From: Patescibacteria group bacterium | Lineage (GTDB): Bacteria; Patescibacteriota; Microgenomatia; UBA10105; UBA927 | DNA: 20,348 nucleotides | Assembly: GCA_003545435.1 (NCBI GenBank) | Contig: DPYI01000054.1 | Location: 1 to 20,348 of the forward strand | Reading direction: 5' to 3' | Shown here: piece by piece, positions 12,001 to 18,000 of the stretch | How the letters are laid out: each line of letters starts with the position of its first letter | Numbering within the stretch: position 1 is the first letter of the stretch | Translations under genes and position numbers: made by a program | The notes under the pieces: generated by a model | The model's input: the letters and a program-made list of their open reading frames with translations, nothing else | Told to the model about the DNA's origin: nothing | The model's database searches: none

Positions 12001-15000
12001 CTGTCCCGCGTGTATGCCCAAAATGGCGGAGACTTGAATACCTGTTCAGCTGCGCAAAGTATCTATCAAAAGAAACTTCCTATTGTAATACGGAAATGGA
12101 TACAACATCATGGATGGAAAATGCCGGTCCGGTATATATTTGAATTGCTGAAAAGAATAGTTAATCAACCAAAATTAGCACCAGCTATCTCTGAGCAAGT
12201 AGAGCAGGGCGAGCCAGTTCAACAGCAAGTGACAGAGAAAGCTGAATTTCAGCAACCAGCGCCCCAGCCAGCTGTCACCAAAAAATCCCCTTTCGGGGAC
12301 TTGGTAAGCCTAATTGGTTCGCTTAAAGACTGGTTTGTCAACCTTGTGAGTAGAATACTCCAAACGAAACTGTTTGTCAAGATAGCAGATTTGTTGGGCG
12401 TGGACTTGCCGGGAGTTGAACCCGGTAAACTTGGGTTGACAAACCAGTCTAGCGAACCTGCCAAGCCCGCGCCACATTCCAGTATAGCACAAGATCTTCC
12501 GGCGGTTATTGATAAAGCCCTCTCGGATCAACCTAACCTTATTGAAGAGGGGAATATTGGGGGATTAGTGGATTTCATCCTGAAAACAGAAGAATATAAG
12601 ACATTGATGGCCGGCCTGTCTCCGCCGGAGGCTTCCACCTTCGCTCCGGCTTCGGCGGACAAGTCGGACGGGCAAGGCCCGACGGTTAAGGACTACTCCG
12701 CAATCCTCACCATCCTCCGATCCTTCGACTTCGCTCAGGACAAGCTCACAGACGCTCAAACCCTTCGACTTCGCTCAGGACAGGCCATAACAATACAGAA
12801 CAAAGAATATATTATCCGTATCACTGAACAGGGGATTATTGGCCTTGTTCCCACTATCAGCGGGGCAAGTAGGGGAGGAGAGCAGCAATTTGCTGTTTCT
12901 TTTGAAAACAATCTCTTAACGGTATTCGGTGCTGTTCTACGCATTTTCGAGTCGCTTCTCCTGAAGGCTCAGACTAATCAGAGGTTAGCCCGGATACTGC
13001 AGAGTCGAACCGATCTGTCTTCGGAAGACAGAGAATACCTCCTTGGAGCATCCGTATGGGCGGACCTCATTACCGAAGCACAGTGGAGTCTGGAAGTGCT
13101 GAATACGGATACTTCGGAGAAACTCTCCGTTGTGGGGCAAGACCTTCTGGATAAAGTGACGCAACGCATAAGAGAAAAAATTTCCGCTGGAGAAATGACG
13201 CAGGAAATGGGAGAACAGGAAATTGAAAAACAGCGGGTATTCTATACAGAAAAATACGGAGTGCCCAGCCGAACAGAAACACCGGAAGAACAGGAATGGA
13301 GACAGGAAGCAAAGCAGCGCATGACAGAGATCATAGCAGGTCTTGAGACCAACGGCTGGGAAGACGGATTGCCCCAGTTGATTCGTCAGGCAGTCCGTCT
13401 CCATGGAGGAAGCATGACTGAAGCTGTTATTACCGAGGCGGAGTATGACACCGTATTTCTCGTTGAGCAGTATCCATGGTGGATACATGCATGGGAACTC
13501 CTGCAAAAGAACAATCCGGATTTTGCCCACCAATGGGAAATAGTGAAAGAAAATGCACTTGATAGGGCAGTGAGAACAAGCATGGGGAAATTCGGACTCC
13601 TCGGGTACTTTTTGGAAATAATTGACGATGAGGAAGGAGTATACAAGCGCGGAGCAAAACGTATGCAGAAAACCCTTCGCCACATTTCTCGGGAGATGAT
13701 TCGTATCAGAATCCTCTCTTCTTTCCCTAAAATTTTCCCCGGCCGGATCATTGGCAATAGAGAATTTGCCGGTAAACTCAATGATGTATTGACAGGACCA
13801 ATGACAGATTCCCAAAAAATCGAATCATGGAGCACTGTTTTGGAACAGTATGGTATACCAGTGCCGAAAGAAGTGAGAGTTATTCGTTCTCGAATCCGCG
13901 AGGTCAGAGAGAACCGCGACATGAAGGCAGATGCCGAAAGGAGAATGCGGGCGATAAACAAACTTCAGCTCGTAGGATACATGGGGAGCATCACAGCAAA
14001 AGCAGGCGAACAAATTGTCAGGGATTTGCATCAGCCAATGATGGATCTGAAAGACTCTATGGTGCATAGTGCGGTTGAGTGGCTTCTGACTGCTGAATCA
14101 GGGGAGAAAACACTGCAGGTGATAGAGCTTTTTGCTTTATTCGGTTTTCAGTACGTGCCGGAGGAAACATTTTATGATTCTACCGTTCTTTCTGCTGTTG
14201 AACAGTTCATGAACTCTCCGTCATCTGATGCCTTGCGAGAACTGATAGGATCTTTTTTCCACGCTCTCGTTTTCCCATCAGATGCAGGTGATGCTTTCGG
14301 ATACTCACTCTCCTACTATCCTGGCGATATCCGGGATGACCTGCGCGATCTCTACACCAAGACCAACCCCCAGCACCAGAGTGCTGTTGATATCCTCTCC
14401 CATACCATTGACGCTTATGAAGAATCCGCAAAAGCAAAAGGAGAAACTCCTATTCCGGTCTACTGGCATAAGCATCCCGATGCTCTCAAGCTTCAGGACA
14501 TTGCATCCCAAATTTCTTACGGGGACATGGAATATCTCGATCAATACCCCTTGTCTGATGATTTGGATACAATCCAAACTCTATCTGATAATGCGATTGA
14601 ATCCTACACTGCCATTGCTTCTCTGTACGCTTCCTTGCATCCGGAAATTCAGGATGAGTTTGTCACGGAGGATGCTGTTCGGAGCTATTTTTCGGACTAT
14701 TTCGGCTTCATATTCTCCCAATATCAGGACACCCATCAGCCGCTTTCAATCTCCGACCTTTTGGCGTATGCACTTGAGAAAAACAGAGGAGATATGCACG
14801 GAGCTCTCTGGGATGCAACGATCGCTGTTAAATTACTAACCAGAAATGATGTGAATTCAGGAGAATATAATGGGGATTATTATTCTGGTTGGTTGACGAT
14901 TATGATGCTTCAGGATCCTTTCTCCTTCCACTATACGGCGCGAGATCTGGCTCAACTGTTGCCGGCGAGCAAATACTGGAATTTTGACTACGGGGATGAG

Positions 15001-18000
15001 TCGGTGTACATGGGAGTTTCTGAAACGAGTGAGGGGGGGGATAAGGATTTTGATCCTGCCAACATTGCAGGTATGCAGTACCACACGCTGAATCTGTGGG
15101 CTCTCCAGGGTGAATTTCCTGTATCTGTACCTGTCGCCGGGCTTTTCAAAGATTGGTTTCTCGGCAGCTATCAGGAGTCGGAATACGGCTGGCAGCGTCT
15201 CCGCGAGCAGATCCGTTATATGCAGGAGAATGCGGGTTCCATGGCGTTATTTTTGGATAATCTTCCCGATAGTTCACAAAGTGAAGAACGCTTCGAGTCT
15301 GGAACAGTGATTTTTGTAGATCCCTGGAGCGAATGGCTGATACGAAGCGAAAAAACCGATTCTCTCCGATCTCATCTTGCGGATGGGGATATCGTTGCGT
15401 TTGCTGATTCTGGCGGAGTTATCCGATATGCCATGTTGCAGGGTTCCGTTATTCAGCCCTACATCCGAATCGCCGGTACAGCCCAGGAGGCAGCGCGTCC
15501 GTTCCACCCTTCTGATTTTACGGCACATCAGGTGACGGATAATCCTGCTGCAATTTTTTGGGGTGTGCAGGTCACTGGTGTTTTCAAGCGTCCTGATCAC
15601 GTCCCTCCGATCATCCGGACATTTGATACGGACGTTGCGTACCAGGTCATTCGTTCATCGGACGGCGTTCCCATGTCCGTTGATCCATCTCAGGCGCAGC
15701 AGCTCTTTGACCAATTGAGGAATAGTGTTTCCACGCCCGAGGAGTCAGTCAGAGTAAGGGAGAGAATCGTTGCGTACCCGCAGATTTTTGCTCCGCTCAT
15801 GACACCTGATGATCTCCAGTGGTTGCTGGGAAGCGATTGGAAACTTGCTTGGAAAGTTGCGGAGACGTTTCTCTCTCCGAATGGTAGAGGATGGAGTGAG
15901 TATGTCACCATAGAAGATATATTTGCCATCCTAAGACAATATGATGATGCCAAGTATGCGATAGCATCTCAAACACCTCTTTTTGCTTCAGTTATGACTC
16001 CTGATGATGTGAGGTGGATATTGAGTGATCAGCTCTCTGCGAATTATTTTTTAAACTCATATTCCATACGTGAAGATTTACGTGACTATTTCAGTCCAGA
16101 AGATATTTTTACAGCACTGAAACAGACAGATCGTATCGATCTCATAGGATACTATCCGCAGATTTTTGCTCCATTTATATCACACGACGATCTAGAATGG
16201 CTTTTAAGCAGTCCAGAATCTGCATTTAAATTTTTGTTAGTTTATAATAATGGAGAATGGGATACTCTTTTTTCCGTCAAAGAGGTTTCGCAGCTTCTAT
16301 ACCGCCTGTATCCGGATGACTACCCTTATTACCTTGAGATGTTTCCATCCCTTGAGACTATGCCGCAGGAACAGTCATTCCTGCTGTCATCGGATTGCTT
16401 GAGTGACGCCCGTTTCATATCTCCGGTCTATGCCCAAAGCGAGAGCGGAGCGGGGAATAGGTGTGCAGCATTTTTCCGTGCGCCGAGAAAAACAGCAATA
16501 ATGATCATCAAACGGATACAAATGCTCGGAAAAGATATACAAACAATCGGGGTAACAAAGGCATTGAGACTATTTTTTACCGATGTTTTTCTTCGTTCTT
16601 CCGGAGCGGTAGGAGCAGAACTTCAACAGTCTCAAATCCAATCACAGGAACAATCCCAACAAATCCAGCCCGTTCAACAAGACCAGTATCAAGCGAACCT
16701 CACGGCGGTTATTGATAAAGCCCTCTTAGATCAACCTAATCTCATTAAAGAAGGGAATATCGGCGGATTCGTTGATTTCATCCTCAAAACTGATGATTAT
16801 CAAATCCTCATGGCCGGCCTGTCTCCGCCGGAGGCTTCCACCTTCGCTCCGGCTTCGGCGGACAAGTCGGACGGGCAAGGCCCGACGGTTAAGGACTACT
16901 CCGAAATCCTCACCATCCTCCAACCAACACTTCAGGAACAAGGAAAACCCCCCACAGACGCTCAAACCATAACAATACAGAACAAAGAATATATTATCAG
17001 TGTCACTGATCAGGGAGTCATCAGCCTTGTTCCCAGCATCAGCTGGCCAAGCGGGGAAGAAAACCAAGTTTCTCTCTTCGATCTGAATGAACCGGATCAG
17101 CGGGAAGAGCGGTTTACTGCGGCCATGAGTCTTCTTCCAAAACTTATCCAAAGAGCAAAAGAACGTGGATACACTTTTGACTATATTATTCGGCTTCTCA
17201 ATAGACTTGGCTCGGTAACTGATGATAATTTTTCGGACAGCAGCAGTTCAAAAGGAGTTCTCCGATCAGACGGACAGGAAATGGGTATCCATCAAGCTGA
17301 TGGAAGTACATGGTTTGCTCCCAGAGGCGGGAGTGAGGTAGGAGAACAATACACTCAATTCACTCAAACATTAGATACACTACTTCAAGATCAGAAGGTA
17401 GATCCGTACATGATTGCGTCCTGGGCATTCCTTGAACTAGGAGTAATCCACCCTTTCAACGAAGGAAATGGGAGAACGCAGCGCCTCTTAGTTAACTACA
17501 TTCTTCTTTTAAGAGGGGAAGAGCCCATGGATTGGTCTTCGTATCTTGATAATGGACACTTAGGAAAAGGGACACAGATTATAAAAGTTATGGAGGATTA
17601 TACCCGTCGTTTAGAGACTGATTTCGAGTACGAAAGACTTTCCTCTTCCGAGAAATTCACATTTCTGCAATTGTCGATTGAACAACAAATACAACGCAGT
17701 CAATCTGTCGTCAAGAAGAATATGGATAATGCACTGCAAAGCGCCCGAAGAGCTGACTTTTCCTATGACCCGGTAATCGGAATCCTCGCAGAGGTGGTAA
17801 GAAACGCAACTGGGGAACAATCGGTCGTTGAACAAGCAATGCAGACGCCGTTTCTGGCAAAAAATAAAGAAGCTCTCAATACACCAAGCATGAAAGATGT
17901 TATAGGGAACGGCATGTATGTTCGATTATCCACTGCCATACGGAATGGAATAATGTCGTTCCTTGAAGCGGAGAACATTCCCAGACCCGGGGGAGTATAT

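Larger units (their letters stand above)
12046..12492 (+). other. Amphipathic segment, Gln-rich linker and repeat-derived coding patch
   Basis: Residues about 4016-4164. A basic amphipathic stretch (LPIVIRKWIQHHGWKMPVRY) leads into a Gln/Glu/Pro-rich linker (about 12178-12270). From about 12280 to 12480 the coding DNA is a mosaic of palindromes: a small hairpin TCCCC-TTTC-GGGGA (12286-12299), a 25-base inverted repeat and a tRNA-like T-arm on the opposite strand. The encoded peptide has no domain character, consistent with protein sequence created by translation of non-coding repeats. Module repeat 2 follows directly. Confidence 0.5.
12493..12861 (+). repeat. Module repeat copy 2 (123 aa)
   Basis: Residues 4165-4287, with the same order as copy 1: DLPAVIDKALSDQPNLIEEG, LVDFILKTEEY, PTVKDYSAILTIL, YIIRITEQGIIGLVP. 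It is longer because of a 57-base insertion (12625-12681) and a 24-base insertion (12762-12785). In addition the segment that reads QPTLQEQGKP in copies 1 and 3 is replaced by RSFDFAQDK, produced by another copy of the interspersed 21-base core (12722-12742). The length arithmetic (105 + 19 - 1 = 123) confirms that every change is a whole number of codons. A hydrophobic helix follows. Confidence 0.9.

Noticed and set aside
12286..12299. Hairpin TCCCC-TTTC-GGGGA as a terminator
   Set aside because: Only a 5-bp stem, no T-run after it, and the coding frame continues for 8 kb.
12985..13815. 276-codon open frame on the minus strand, with other antisense frames around it
   Set aside because: It lies wholly opposite the giant frame in the GC-richer block where antisense stops are scarce, has several overlapping rivals in other antisense frames, and its translation (Phe/Cys/Ser-rich, no domain) looks like a shadow.
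13900..14070. Histidine-kinase H-box (LQLVGYMGSITAKAG ... DLHQPMMDLKD)
   Set aside because: The surroundings recall a HisKA helix, but the H-E-x-x-N/T-P-L core is absent and no ATPase domain (N, G1, G2 boxes) follows.
14282..14839. 185-codon open frame on the + strand in another frame
   Set aside because: Ser/Leu/Pro/Thr-rich out-of-frame product with no motif, inside continuous frame 1 coding sequence.
15360..15460. NlpC/P60 or CHAP hydrolase signature around DGDIVAFADSGG
   Set aside because: The strand motif is similar, but no catalytic Cys or paired His could be placed at the expected positions.
16810..16903. 94-base identity with 12607-12700 as an assembly artefact
   Set aside because: Sequence on both sides diverges gradually at homologous module positions, as expected of real related copies; long-read confirmation would still be useful.
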